The notes under the pieces: model-generated
Seen by the model: the letters and a program-made list of their open reading frames with translations, nothing else
The model's database searches: none
Told to the model about the DNA's origin: nothing
Translations under genes and position numbers: made by a program
In this document: one piece after another, positions 33,409-41,366 of the stretch
How positions within the stretch are numbered: position 1 is the first letter of the stretch
Layout: each line of letters begins with the position of its first letter
Assembly: GCA_029907105.1 (NCBI GenBank)
Contig: JARYMM010000002.1
Coordinates: 82,992 to 138,317 of the forward strand
Reading direction: 5' to 3'
Source of the DNA: Anaerolineae bacterium
GTDB taxonomy: Bacteria > Chloroflexota > Anaerolineae > UBA3071
DNA length: 55,326 bases

Positions 33409-33499
33409 CAGTGGATGGAAATTTGCTCTGAGGGGATCGTCAGATCCCCGGTTTTCGCCAGGATCTGACGACCCTGGCGGAGCGATTTTCCATCTGCTG
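33409..33499. mobile_element. MITE-B copy 2 (91 bp)
   Basis: Same length and ends as copy 1, in reverse orientation, with perfect 5-bp duplications AGTAT (33404-33408, 33500-33504). It lies in the gap between the sigma and anti-sigma genes and could affect their co-transcription. Confidence 0.9.
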
Positions 33500-33572
33500 A
33501 GTATCCGGAGCGTCACCCGGTCATGCTGAGCGGCTCTGGGAGCCAACCTTTCACCTTGACTCCGATGACGTC

Positions 33573-34172
33573 TTACTTGGATGCTGTGCCCTTTAGACGG
33601 TAGCGAGAGGGCAAAAGTTCCTGCTGCTGTAACAGGATGTCCCGCAGCCGGGCTCGTCCCCTGCTCAGACGGGATTTGACCGTGCCCAGCGAACAGCCCA
33701 TCACCTCGGCGATGTCCTGGTAGCTCAGCCCCTGGATGTCGGAGAGGATCACGGCAGTGCGCTGGTCGGGCGGCAGCATGGCGATGCCCGCCTGGATGAC
33801 CTGTGCCAATTCCCGGCGCAGGGCCTGTTCCTCCGGCCCTTCGTCGTGGCTGACCATCTGCCAGGCATGTTCTGGAGCCACGGCCAGATCGTCCAGGGAG
33901 GTGGTGCGCCGCCGCTTTCGGGCGCGCAGCACGTCATAGCAACTATTGGTGACGATGCGCAGCAGCCAGGCCTTGAAGGAGCCGCCGCGGTAGCCACGCA
34001 GCGCCTGGTAGGCCTTGAGGAAGGCATCCTGGGTGGCGTCGGTGGCCGCGTCGGCATCGCCCGTGATCCGGAAGGCCACGTTGTAGGCCAGGCTCTGGTA
34101 CTGTAACACCAGTTGATTGAAGGCGGGCAGCTCACCGTGCTGGGCGGCGGCCACGAGTGCTTTTTCGTCCAT
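33573..34172 (-). CDS. ECF RNA polymerase sigma factor
   Basis: A 199-aa sigma-70-family factor from MDEKALVAA. Region 2 (FRITGDADAATDATQDAFLKAYQAL, split across regions 2.1-2.4) and region 4 (LPPDQRTAVILSDIQGLSYQ, IAEVMGCSLGTVKSRLSRGR) are complete. The frame extends 21 codons upstream into the divergent tRNA promoter, so the internal Met is preferred. It is followed by its probable anti-sigma gene. Confidence 0.92.
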   Translation of the reverse strand: MDEKALVAAAQHGELPAFNQLVLQYQSLAYNVAFRITGDADAATDATQDAFLKAYQALRGYRGGSFKAWLLRIVTNSCYDVLRARKRRRTTSLDDLAVAPEHAWQMVSHDEGPEEQALRRELAQVIQAGIAMLPPDQRTAVILSDIQGLSYQDIAEVMGCSLGTVKSRLSRGRARLRDILLQQQELLPSRYRLKGTASK

Positions 34173-34213
34173 TCCTGCCGGCGACAAGCGGTGATGGGGC
34201 AGAGTTGCGAGAT

Positions 34214-34242
34214 TTGACGAAAACGGCCTGTTCAACTATACT
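34214..34242 (+). promoter_or_regulatory. Promoter of tRNA-Leu
   Basis: TTGACG (34214-34219), 17-base spacer, TATACT (34237-34242), 8 bases before the first tRNA base. Confidence 0.8.
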
Positions 34243-34250
34243 GTGGTTGC

Positions 34251-34334
34251 GCCGGAGTGGCGGAACAGGCAGACGCGCGCGACTCAAAATCGCGTGAGGG
34301 CAACCTCTTGTGGGTTCGATTCCCACCTCCGGCA
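34251..34334 (+). tRNA. tRNA-Leu(CAA)
   Basis: An 84-nt class II tRNA. The acceptor stem GCCGGAG pairs with CTCCGGC (discriminator A). The anticodon stem CGCGA/TCGCG holds the loop CTCAAAA, anticodon CAA (codon UUG). There is a long variable arm (GAGGGCAACCTC) and a T arm GTGGGTTCGATTCCCAC. CCA is not encoded. Confidence 0.95.
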
Positions 34335-34336
34335 CT

Positions 34337-34558
34337 GCAGGGAAAGGCTGCTGCGCTTCCCTGTAACTACCTGCCCTGTCACTGCGAGCGAAGCGAAGCA
34401 GTCTCCTGGAATCAAAACAGGAGTAGGGGCGCAAGGCCTTGCGCCCAGGGCGCAAGCCTTGCGCCCCTGCTTCGCCCCTTCGGGGCTCGCAATGACGCCA
34501 ACCTGCTGCCATATCTCACGTTGCCAGGCCGAAAGTAGGCAGTTACGCTTCCCTGCAT
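34337..34558 (+). other. tRNA terminator hairpin split by MITE-A
   Basis: Without the element the sequence after the tRNA reads GCAGGGAA (34337-34344), a loop, and TTCCCTGC (a perfect 8-bp stem) and then an A/T-rich tail. MITE-A copy 4 entered the right arm. Because the duplication GCTTCCCT repeats most of the arm on both sides, the left half still holds TTCCCT and can form a shorter hairpin (GCAGGGAA with TTCCCTGT), but the natural tail now lies 190 bases away. Confidence 0.7.
34363..34546. mobile_element. MITE-A copy 4 (184 bp)
   Basis: Ends GTAACTACCTGCC and AGTAGGCAGTTAC, with perfect 8-bp duplications GCTTCCCT (34355-34362, 34547-34554). It has the same length and internal GTAGGGGCGCAAGG palindrome as copy 2. 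Confidence 0.92.
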
Positions 34559-34602
34559 ATTATATCAGCTTTTGTCAAATCACGCCAAGAAGCACGGCAG
34601 GT

Positions 34603-34698
34603 GGGCGTGCGCAGCGGAAGCCCGGGGAGTACGAGGGGTGTCCCCTCGCTCATCCCCTGCCCCCTAATGCTGGGGCTTGCGCCCAATCGCTGCGCAAG
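34603..34698. repeat. Family E palindromic repeat copy 3
   Basis: GGCGTGCGCAGCGGAAGCCC to GGGCTTGCGCCCAATCGC and TGCGCAAGCC; the end region is itself a hairpin. 34700-34805 holds nothing else recognisable. Confidence 0.7.
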
Positions 34699-34805
34699 CC
34701 TCGGGTTTGGCGCACTGAGTTGACACATATCACTCCAGGCTGAAGGGGTGGGCTGCCTGCCCGAACTGATGGCGGCTTTGTCCTTTTCAGCGCAAGAGGA
34801 GAGCT

Positions 34806-36065
34806 TTGGATATTCCACATCAATCCATCCATCGGCCTGTCCTGGTGGCGCTCTGTCTCCTGATCGCCATCAGCCTGGCCGTTGCTTTGTCCGGATGCGG
34901 ACGGCCTGCGGCCCTGTCGAGCGAGGCAAAAGAGGCGCGCGCCCTGGAAATCGCCGCCGACTACGCCCAGGACAACGATCTGGCGCGAGCTGAGGCCCGC
35001 CTGGGCGAACTGGATGTCGCCAACAACGCACAGTGGGTGGCGATGTTGGCCGAGCGCTACATCACGGAGGCAGGCGACCAGGCTGTGGCGCACCAACTGG
35101 CCTCGCTGGCCCAGGCCCTGGGTTGCAGCAGCGAGAGGGTCGCCCGCTACCTGGCCCCGCCCACGCCAACTCCTGTGGCCACGCCCACGGCCGAACCCAC
35201 GCCCACACCGCAGCCACCGATGCCCACGCCGGAGTTGCCGACGCCGACGCCTACGGCTGAGCCGCCAACTCCGACACCGAATCCCCTGCCGTCCACTCCT
35301 GAGCCGCCGACGCCCACGCCGCTTCCTCAGCCGCAGGTGGTGGTGAAGTCCAGCGTCAATGTCCGCCGCGGCCCGGGCACGGCCTACCCCCTTCTGGGCA
35401 CCCTGGAGAAGGGGCAGCAGTTCGACATCGTGGGCCGCAACGCGGCCGGCGATTGGTGGCAGATCTGCTGCCTGGCGGGGGAGCAGGCATGGGTCTATGG
35501 GCAGTTGGTGGATGCCGTCGGCCCCACCGCGGCTGTGGCTGTCGTTGCCAACATCCCACCACCACCGGCCACGCCGACGCCGGCCCCGCCCACGGCCACG
35601 CCTGCGCCCACCAGGCCGCCCGTGGACTATGTGGTGAAAAACCTGCGCTTGAGGCCTGTCGGACAGGATGCCCAGCGGTGTAACGCCGGCGAAAACAGCA
35701 TCTGGGTGTATGTGGTGGACCCGGCGGGCAATCCGCTGGACGGCGTACGGGTGCGAGAGAACTATACCGGGATCATCCACGTGACCGGTGCCCAGGGCAA
35801 AGGCTCAGGACGAGTGCAATACGACATCTATCGGGGCGGAGGGGGACAGGTGGACATTGTGGATGAGGCCGGCAATCGCATCAGTGAGGTCTCTCGCGGC
35901 ATGAGCGCGGACTGGCCCGATTTTGACCTGATGAAAGCGGCGGGATATTGTAACTGTAAGCCCCATCCTGACGATGCCAGTTGCCAGGCCGACCTGGTGA
36001 ACAAGACGTACTTCTTTGCTGTTGGCCACTATACCTACGAAGTAGTCTTCCAGCGCACCTGGTAG
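34806..36065 (+). CDS. SH3b-domain lipoprotein with Pro/Thr linkers
   Basis: A 419-aa lipoprotein: TTG start with AGAGGAGAG upstream, signal ending AVALSGC (Cys31). Residues 35-120 are helical and repeat-like (tetratricopeptide-type ALEIAADYAQDNDLARAEAR), then a TPTP-rich linker, a bacterial SH3 domain (KSSVNVRRGPGTAYPLLG to AWVYGQLV, about residues 180-240), a second linker, and a C-terminal beta-rich domain (SIWVYVVDPAGNPLDGVRV...YEVVFQRTW). The last domain resembles the C-terminus of the next gene. Role unknown; probably wall-associated. Confidence 0.78.
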   Translation: MDIPHQSIHRPVLVALCLLIAISLAVALSGCGRPAALSSEAKEARALEIAADYAQDNDLARAEARLGELDVANNAQWVAMLAERYITEAGDQAVAHQLASLAQALGCSSERVARYLAPPTPTPVATPTAEPTPTPQPPMPTPELPTPTPTAEPPTPTPNPLPSTPEPPTPTPLPQPQVVVKSSVNVRRGPGTAYPLLGTLEKGQQFDIVGRNAAGDWWQICCLAGEQAWVYGQLVDAVGPTAAVAVVANIPPPPATPTPAPPTATPAPTRPPVDYVVKNLRLRPVGQDAQRCNAGENSIWVYVVDPAGNPLDGVRVRENYTGIIHVTGAQGKGSGRVQYDIYRGGGGQVDIVDEAGNRISEVSRGMSADWPDFDLMKAAGYCNCKPHPDDASCQADLVNKTYFFAVGHYTYEVVFQRTW

Positions 36066-36375
36066 GGCGGCGAAAGCACGGGCCATCGCCCCGCAGAGAC
36101 CGCAGAGCAGGGGGCTTTTCTCAGCGTGCTCAGCGCCCTCCGCGGTGAAATCGGCAGTTTGTGTGGATTTTGGGAATGCCCCGTCTAACCCAAATGGGCG
36201 ACTTGACATCTGCGCCTATCTCTGCTATGATAGGAATAGATTCTGAGCATCAGAGTTTGCATAACCCTTCGCTCGAATCCGAAATGACATATCTCATCCT
36301 GGGAATGCATCGCCTCTCTGGTGCTATGAGGTGACGTGGAGAGGCGCTGCATTTCAACCGGAGGAAAAACATAGC
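36066..36375 (+). promoter_or_regulatory. Gap with the promoter of the cyclic-nucleotide-binding gene
   Basis: TTGACA (36203-36208), 17-base spacer, TATGAT (36226-36231), giving a leader of about 140 nt. The rest has degenerate CGCAGAG repeats (36090-36145) and no gene. Confidence 0.7.
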
Positions 36376-39087
36376 GTGAAAGATAGCCTCATAGGCAGCG
36401 TTCCCCTGTTCGCTCCCCTCTCCGAGGAAGAGCGGCAGCTTCTGGCGGAACGGATGCGCCTGGAGCATCACTCCCGGGGCGAACTGCTGTTCGTCCAGGG
36501 CGAAGCCAGCGGCGCGCTGTACCTCATCACATCGGGCTGGGTGCGGCTGACGGCTGAGGGGTTCCAAGACCTGGCCACCCTGGGCCCCGGCAGTCTGGTG
36601 GGCGAGACAGACCTGTTCCTGGGCCGGCCGCGTTCCACCACCGCCGAAGCCACTACGGAAACTGATACCTGGGTGCTCGCCGGCAGCGATCTGGAGCAGG
36701 TGATCGCCGGGCATCCCCAACTGGGCATCAAGCTCAGCCGCGCTTTTGGCCACAAGATCGCTCAACTGACAACGTATCTGGCGCGCAGGCTGCTGGCCGT
36801 TCCCGGCTTCCGGGAACTGGGGGAAGAGGAGTTGACCGCTCTGGCCCGCCGCCTGCGGGCTCAGGAAGCCCCACGCGGCAGCCTGATCTTCCAGGCAGGC
36901 AGTCCGGCTGAAGCGCTCTACCTCCTGGAAAGCGGTCAGGTGCGCCTGGTGACGGGCGCAGAGCCTTCGGAAGTGGACTACGTCGAACTGGCCGAAGGCG
37001 CGGTCTTCGGCGAGATGGCCCTCCTGACCGGCAAGCCGCAAGGCCAGACGGCGCGGGCGGCGACGGATGTGCAGCTCTGGGCCTTGCCCAAGGCGGACTT
37101 CGACGAGCTGTGTAGCTCCTATCCGGCCATTCGCCGCGCCCTGAGCCGGGAGTTGCGTGCCCATCTGAACGCTGAGGACCGCCTCCTGGCCGTGCAGTGG
37201 CTGCGGGCCACGCCTCTCTTCGGCGAGTTGCCGGAGGAGGCGCTCAGCGCCATGGCCAGGCGGCTGCTGCTGCAACACGTCCCGGCGGGCGAGTTCGTCT
37301 TCCGGGTCGGTGAGCCGGGCGACGCCTTATATCTGGTGGAAAGCGGCCAGGTGGAGTTGATGGCCGATGGCCAGCGGGCTGACGAGCCGCTGGTCCGTCT
37401 GGGTGCCGGCGGCTTCTTCGGCGAGATGGCCCTGTTGACCGGCCGGACGCGGGCCGCCAATGCGCGGGCGCTTGAGAACAGCAATCTGTGGGTGCTCTAC
37501 CGCGCCGATTTCGACGACCTCCTGGTGCGCTATCCGGCCATCAGCTTGAGCCTCAACCGCAGCCTGGCCCAGCGCTTGGCGGAAGCCGACCAGTGTTACG
37601 TGAATCAGCATCTGCGCCGGCTGAGCCTGCTGGCCGGCCTCTCTCATCAGCAGTTGGAGGAGGTGGCCGAGCGGCTGCGCCCGGCGCGCTACCGCGCCGG
37701 TGAGCGCATCTACGACCAGGGGAGCACGGGCAAGGCGCTCTACCTCATCGAGAGCGGTGAGGTGCGGCTGCTGAAGCGGGTGGACGGTGTGACCATCCCG
37801 CTGGCCCACCTGGGCGCGGGGGACTTCTTCGGCGAGACGGAGGTGCTCAACGATAGCCCGCGCGCGGCGACGGTCGAAGTGGTCAAGGATGCGGACCTCT
37901 GGGTGCTCAGCAGGGACGACTTCGAGGCCCTGTTACAGCGTTACCCCAGCCTGGCCATCAACCTCAGCCGCATCATCAGCCGCCGCCTGAACGAGGTGGA
38001 TGCCCAATTGGCCCGCTCGCTGCGCGGCGAGCAACCGGTGGCCGAGGCCGCGCCGCTCATCGCTCCCGTGCCTGCCCCGGCACCCTTTGCCCCGCTCCGA
38101 CCACGGCGGGTGGAAGCGCCGCCTGTGGTGCGTCCACAGCGGCGACGAGAGCCCCGCGAGTCGGCCGGCATCCTCGGCGGCCTGCAGGGGCTGACGCTGG
38201 CCGCCGAGAAAGCGGCGGTGTGGTTTAATGCGCGCACGGCGGGGGCCAAGCTGCGGCTGGCCGCGGTGGTGTTGCTGCTGGTGTGGCTCTGCGGCATTGC
38301 CGCGCCCGTCTTCCTGATCCGCTCCCTGCGCTCCAGCGGTCAGGTGCGCACACAGGACCTGGCCCAGTTGGTGTACATGGAAGTGTCGAGGCCCCAGGAA
38401 CGCCAGCCGCAGATGGTGTTGGCTCTGATGCCTACGGCGCTGGTTCCGCTGCCCACATATACGCCGCTGCCCACGGACACGCCTGTTCCCACGGATACGC
38501 CGTTGCCCACGCCCACGCCGACGGCCACGCCCACGCCCACGGACACGCCGACGCCTACGCCCACGGACACGCCGGTGCCGACGGCGACCCCTATGCCGCC
38601 CACGCCTACGCCGTTGCCGCCCACGCCCACGTCGCCGCCGCTGATGGTCGCTGCGGCTGAGCCCACTGCCCCGGCCAGGAGCTGGGATGGCCGGCTGGAT
38701 CAACTTGGCGTGGGGGTGCAGGAAGCCTCTGTCGCGCCCGGGCAGCCCTACTGGAAGCTGGTGGAAGCCCGCTGGGCCGACGAGAAGGAGGCCCAGGGCA
38801 AGCACAACATCTACGTCAACGTACTGGACGAGAGTGGCCAGCGCATCATCGGGCAGCCGGTGGTGATCGCCTGGCGTGATGGCAAGGACGTGAAGCCGAC
38901 AGAGGACAAGCCGGAGCCGGAGTACTCCTTCAACTTCAACATGTACGCCACCCTGGGCTCCTACAACGTCTACATCGAGGGGTTGCCCAGCGACGTGCTG
39001 GTGGGTGCCGGCCTGGGCGATCTGCCGCGGCCGCAGTGGAAGATCCACACCTGTTTCTATCTGACCTTCCAGCGGTCGGTGCGCTAA
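36376..39087 (+). CDS. Receptor-like protein with four cyclic-nucleotide-binding domains, one membrane helix and an outer domain
   Basis: A 903-aa protein from the GTG at 36376 (GGAGGA 12 bases before). Four tandem cNMP-binding folds occupy about residues 1-560, each with a phosphate-cassette-like motif: LVGETDLFLGRPRSTT, VFGEMALLTGKPQGQT, FFGEMALLTGRTRAAN and FFGETEVLNDSPRAAT. Conserved Arg-Ala/Ser at the phosphate site is clearest in domains 1, 3 and 4. A single membrane helix (LAAVVLLLVWLCGIAAPVFLI) follows, then a (TPTPT)-type linker and a C-terminal beta-rich domain (NIYVNVLDESGQRIIGQPVV ... YLTFQRSVR) matching that of the preceding lipoprotein. It would read an intracellular nucleotide signal or act structurally; no output enzyme domain is present. 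Confidence 0.82.
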   Translation: MKDSLIGSVPLFAPLSEEERQLLAERMRLEHHSRGELLFVQGEASGALYLITSGWVRLTAEGFQDLATLGPGSLVGETDLFLGRPRSTTAEATTETDTWVLAGSDLEQVIAGHPQLGIKLSRAFGHKIAQLTTYLARRLLAVPGFRELGEEELTALARRLRAQEAPRGSLIFQAGSPAEALYLLESGQVRLVTGAEPSEVDYVELAEGAVFGEMALLTGKPQGQTARAATDVQLWALPKADFDELCSSYPAIRRALSRELRAHLNAEDRLLAVQWLRATPLFGELPEEALSAMARRLLLQHVPAGEFVFRVGEPGDALYLVESGQVELMADGQRADEPLVRLGAGGFFGEMALLTGRTRAANARALENSNLWVLYRADFDDLLVRYPAISLSLNRSLAQRLAEADQCYVNQHLRRLSLLAGLSHQQLEEVAERLRPARYRAGERIYDQGSTGKALYLIESGEVRLLKRVDGVTIPLAHLGAGDFFGETEVLNDSPRAATVEVVKDADLWVLSRDDFEALLQRYPSLAINLSRIISRRLNEVDAQLARSLRGEQPVAEAAPLIAPVPAPAPFAPLRPRRVEAPPVVRPQRRREPRESAGILGGLQGLTLAAEKAAVWFNARTAGAKLRLAAVVLLLVWLCGIAAPVFLIRSLRSSGQVRTQDLAQLVYMEVSRPQERQPQMVLALMPTALVPLPTYTPLPTDTPVPTDTPLPTPTPTATPTPTDTPTPTPTDTPVPTATPMPPTPTPLPPTPTSPPLMVAAAEPTAPARSWDGRLDQLGVGVQEASVAPGQPYWKLVEARWADEKEAQGKHNIYVNVLDESGQRIIGQPVVIAWRDGKDVKPTEDKPEPEYSFNFNMYATLGSYNVYIEGLPSDVLVGAGLGDLPRPQWKIHTCFYLTFQRSVR

Positions 39088-39164
39088 CCTCGAAAAACCG
39101 ACAACCGGACTCTGAGGGACGGGGCAGCCACGCTTCGTCCCTCTTCTTTTTGCCGGTGCAGGCT

Positions 39165-39192
39165 GTAGGACAACTGCGAGCAGTTGTCCTAC
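39165..39192. repeat. Palindromic repeat, family F copy 1
   Basis: A perfect 12-bp inverted repeat GTAGGACAACTG/CAGTTGTCCTAC around CGAG, followed by CCAACCGCACAGGT. The same unit with a CTCG loop lies at 41277-41304. Confidence 0.75.
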
Positions 39193-39219
39193 TACTACCT
39201 GCCAACCGCACAGGTGAGA

Positions 39220-39248
39220 TTGTTTTCTCCTGTCTCTTGTGCTATAAT
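39220..39248 (+). promoter_or_regulatory. Promoter of the ABC exporter operon
   Basis: TTGTTT (39220-39225), 17-base spacer, perfect TATAAT (39243-39248); 59 bases before the GTG start. Confidence 0.65.
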
Positions 39249-39307
39249 AGTTATATCTCCAGTTACACAATTCGTGTCCTCATAGACTATAACCGGAAAG
39301 AGGTTCG

Positions 39308-41065
39308 GTGGTCAAGAGAGAATTCCGGCTGGAAAACGAATACCCCTATAACCGCTCTGGGCCGGTGCGCTGGATCATCTCCCATCTGTGGCGCTATCCC
39401 CTTCTCCCTCTCGCCGGGATCCTGGGAGCCATCCTGAACAACCTGGGTTACAGCTATCGCCAGATCTACATCGGCCAGGGGTTTGATCTGATCACCGCGT
39501 CCGGCTGGCGGGCTTCCCAGTTGCTGATGCTGGCCCTGGGCGTGCTGGGCGCGGCGGCCCTGCAGGGCGTGACAGGGCTGATCCGCAATTTCGCCATCGA
39601 GTTCCTGGCCCAGCGCATTGAGCGCGATGCCCGCGATGAGCTCTATGTCAGCCAGCTGGGCAAAAGCCAGACCTTCCACGGGCGGCAGCGTATCGGCGAC
39701 GTCATGGCCCGCGCCACTAACGACGTGCGCACCCTGAACCTGATGTTCAGCCCCGGCCTGATGCTGATCCTCGACTCGGTGATGGCCGTCGTCGTGCCCA
39801 TTGTGCTCATCGGCCGCCTGGAGTGGCGGCTGCTTCTGGTGCCCTCCGTTTTCCTCGTCTTGCTCGTGCTCACCGTGGCTGATTACAACCGGCGGCTGAA
39901 GCCGGTCAGCCTGGCCGAGCGCGAGCAGTTTGGGGCGATGAACGCCGGTCTGGCAGAGGCGATCGCGGGCATCGAGGTGGTCAAGGCCAATGCCCAGGAA
40001 AAGCACGAGTGGATGAAGTTCGCCCGCGATGCGCGTCTGTTCCGCGATATCTTTGTGCAGGAAGGGGAAATCGAGGCCCGTTACCTGCCCATGCTGGTGT
40101 TCAGCGTGGCCTGGGCTGCCGGCTTTCTGCATGCCATGTTCCTCTGGTGGCGGACGGACCTGCTCACCCTGGGCCAGGTGATCACCTTTATGGGCCTCCT
40201 GGGCACGCTGCGCTACCCTACCTTTATCTCCATCTTCTCCTTTAACCTGGTGCAATTGGGCGTGGCCGGCGCCGAGCGCATCCTGCGCATGATCAACACG
40301 GAGACGGAACTGGATGAAAACGAGGCGGGGGTCGCCCGGCCGATCCGGGGAGAAGTGGTCTTCGAGAATGTGAGTTTCGCTTACAACGGCAAGCCCGTGC
40401 TGAAAAACGTCAGCTTCACCGCCCGGCCGGGAGAGACCATCGCCATCGTGGGGCAGACGGGCTCCGGCAAGACGACGCTCACCCGGCTCATCAACCGCAT
40501 CTTTGACGTCAACGAGGGGCGGGTGCTGGTGGACGGGGTAGACGTGCGCGATTGGAACCTGGAGGCACTGCGCTCGCAGATTTCGACCATCGAGCAGGAT
40601 ATATTCCTCTTCTCCCGCTCGCTGGCCGAGAACATCGCCTTTGGCTGCGCCGGGGCCAGCCAGGAGGCCATCGAGCGGGCGGCCGGCGAGGCTCAGGCTC
40701 ACGAGTTCATCGCCGGTTTCAAGGACGGCTACGCCACGGAGATAGGCGAACGGGGTGTGACCCTTTCGGGCGGGCAGCGGCAACGTATTGCCATTGCCCG
40801 CGCCTTTCTCACCAATCCGCGCATTCTGATCCTCGACGACTCGACCAGCGCCATTGACAGCGCCACCGAAGACCAGATCCAGCGGGCCATGCGGCGCATC
40901 AGCCGCCAGCGCACCACGTTCATCATCACCCACCGTCTCAGCCAGATCCGCTGGGCCGACCGCATCCTGGTGCTGCGCCGGGGCGAGCTGGTGGATCAGG
41001 GCACGCACGAGGAGTTGATGGAACGCTGTGCGGATTACCGTCGCATCTTTGCCAGGTATGACTGA
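39308..41065 (+). CDS. ABC exporter half-transporter 1 (degenerate catalytic site)
   Basis: A 585-aa type IV exporter half: six transmembrane helices (residues 20-320), then an ATPase with Walker A GQTGSGKTTL, signature LSGGQRQRIAIAR and Walker B LILDDSTSAID. The residue after the Walker B Asp is Asp, not the catalytic Glu, so its own site is predicted to be weak. GTG start with AAAGAGG upstream. It forms a heterodimer with the next gene; substrate (drug, lipid or peptide) unknown. Confidence 0.87.
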   Translation: MVKREFRLENEYPYNRSGPVRWIISHLWRYPLLPLAGILGAILNNLGYSYRQIYIGQGFDLITASGWRASQLLMLALGVLGAAALQGVTGLIRNFAIEFLAQRIERDARDELYVSQLGKSQTFHGRQRIGDVMARATNDVRTLNLMFSPGLMLILDSVMAVVVPIVLIGRLEWRLLLVPSVFLVLLVLTVADYNRRLKPVSLAEREQFGAMNAGLAEAIAGIEVVKANAQEKHEWMKFARDARLFRDIFVQEGEIEARYLPMLVFSVAWAAGFLHAMFLWWRTDLLTLGQVITFMGLLGTLRYPTFISIFSFNLVQLGVAGAERILRMINTETELDENEAGVARPIRGEVVFENVSFAYNGKPVLKNVSFTARPGETIAIVGQTGSGKTTLTRLINRIFDVNEGRVLVDGVDVRDWNLEALRSQISTIEQDIFLFSRSLAENIAFGCAGASQEAIERAAGEAQAHEFIAGFKDGYATEIGERGVTLSGGQRQRIAIARAFLTNPRILILDDSTSAIDSATEDQIQRAMRRISRQRTTFIITHRLSQIRWADRILVLRRGELVDQGTHEELMERCADYRRIFARYD

Positions 41066-41188
41066 TGAGGAAAGGATGAAGGACGAAAAATTACCCTATC
41101 GTCGTTCGTCCTTCGTCTTTCGTCCCTGGCCTCAATCCGGAGTAGTTATCATGTCCCTGTGGACACCACCAGGGACGAAAATGGCCCT

Positions 41189-41320
41189 ACCTGTGCGGTT
41201 GCGACGGGCGCTGCTGGCTACCGGCTCTGTTTTTGCCGCGGAGCACAGAGGGAGCGGCCACCGGAGGCGAGCAATAGTAGGACAACTGCTCGCAGTTGTC
41301 CTACTACCAACCGCACAGGT
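41189..41320. repeat. Small inverted-repeat element between the exporter genes (family F copy 2)
   Basis: Ends ACCTGTGCGGTTG (41189-41201) and CAACCGCACAGGT (41308-41320) are perfect 13-bp inverted repeats, 132 bp apart, and enclose the family F hairpin (41277-41304). No coding capacity; no exact target duplication was found. The rest of 41066-41366 is short GGACGAAA/TCGTCC repeats. Confidence 0.7.
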
Positions 41321-41366
41321 GGAAATGGTCCAGGCATCTATTTTCGAGGTAGTCATAGGATAGCTG

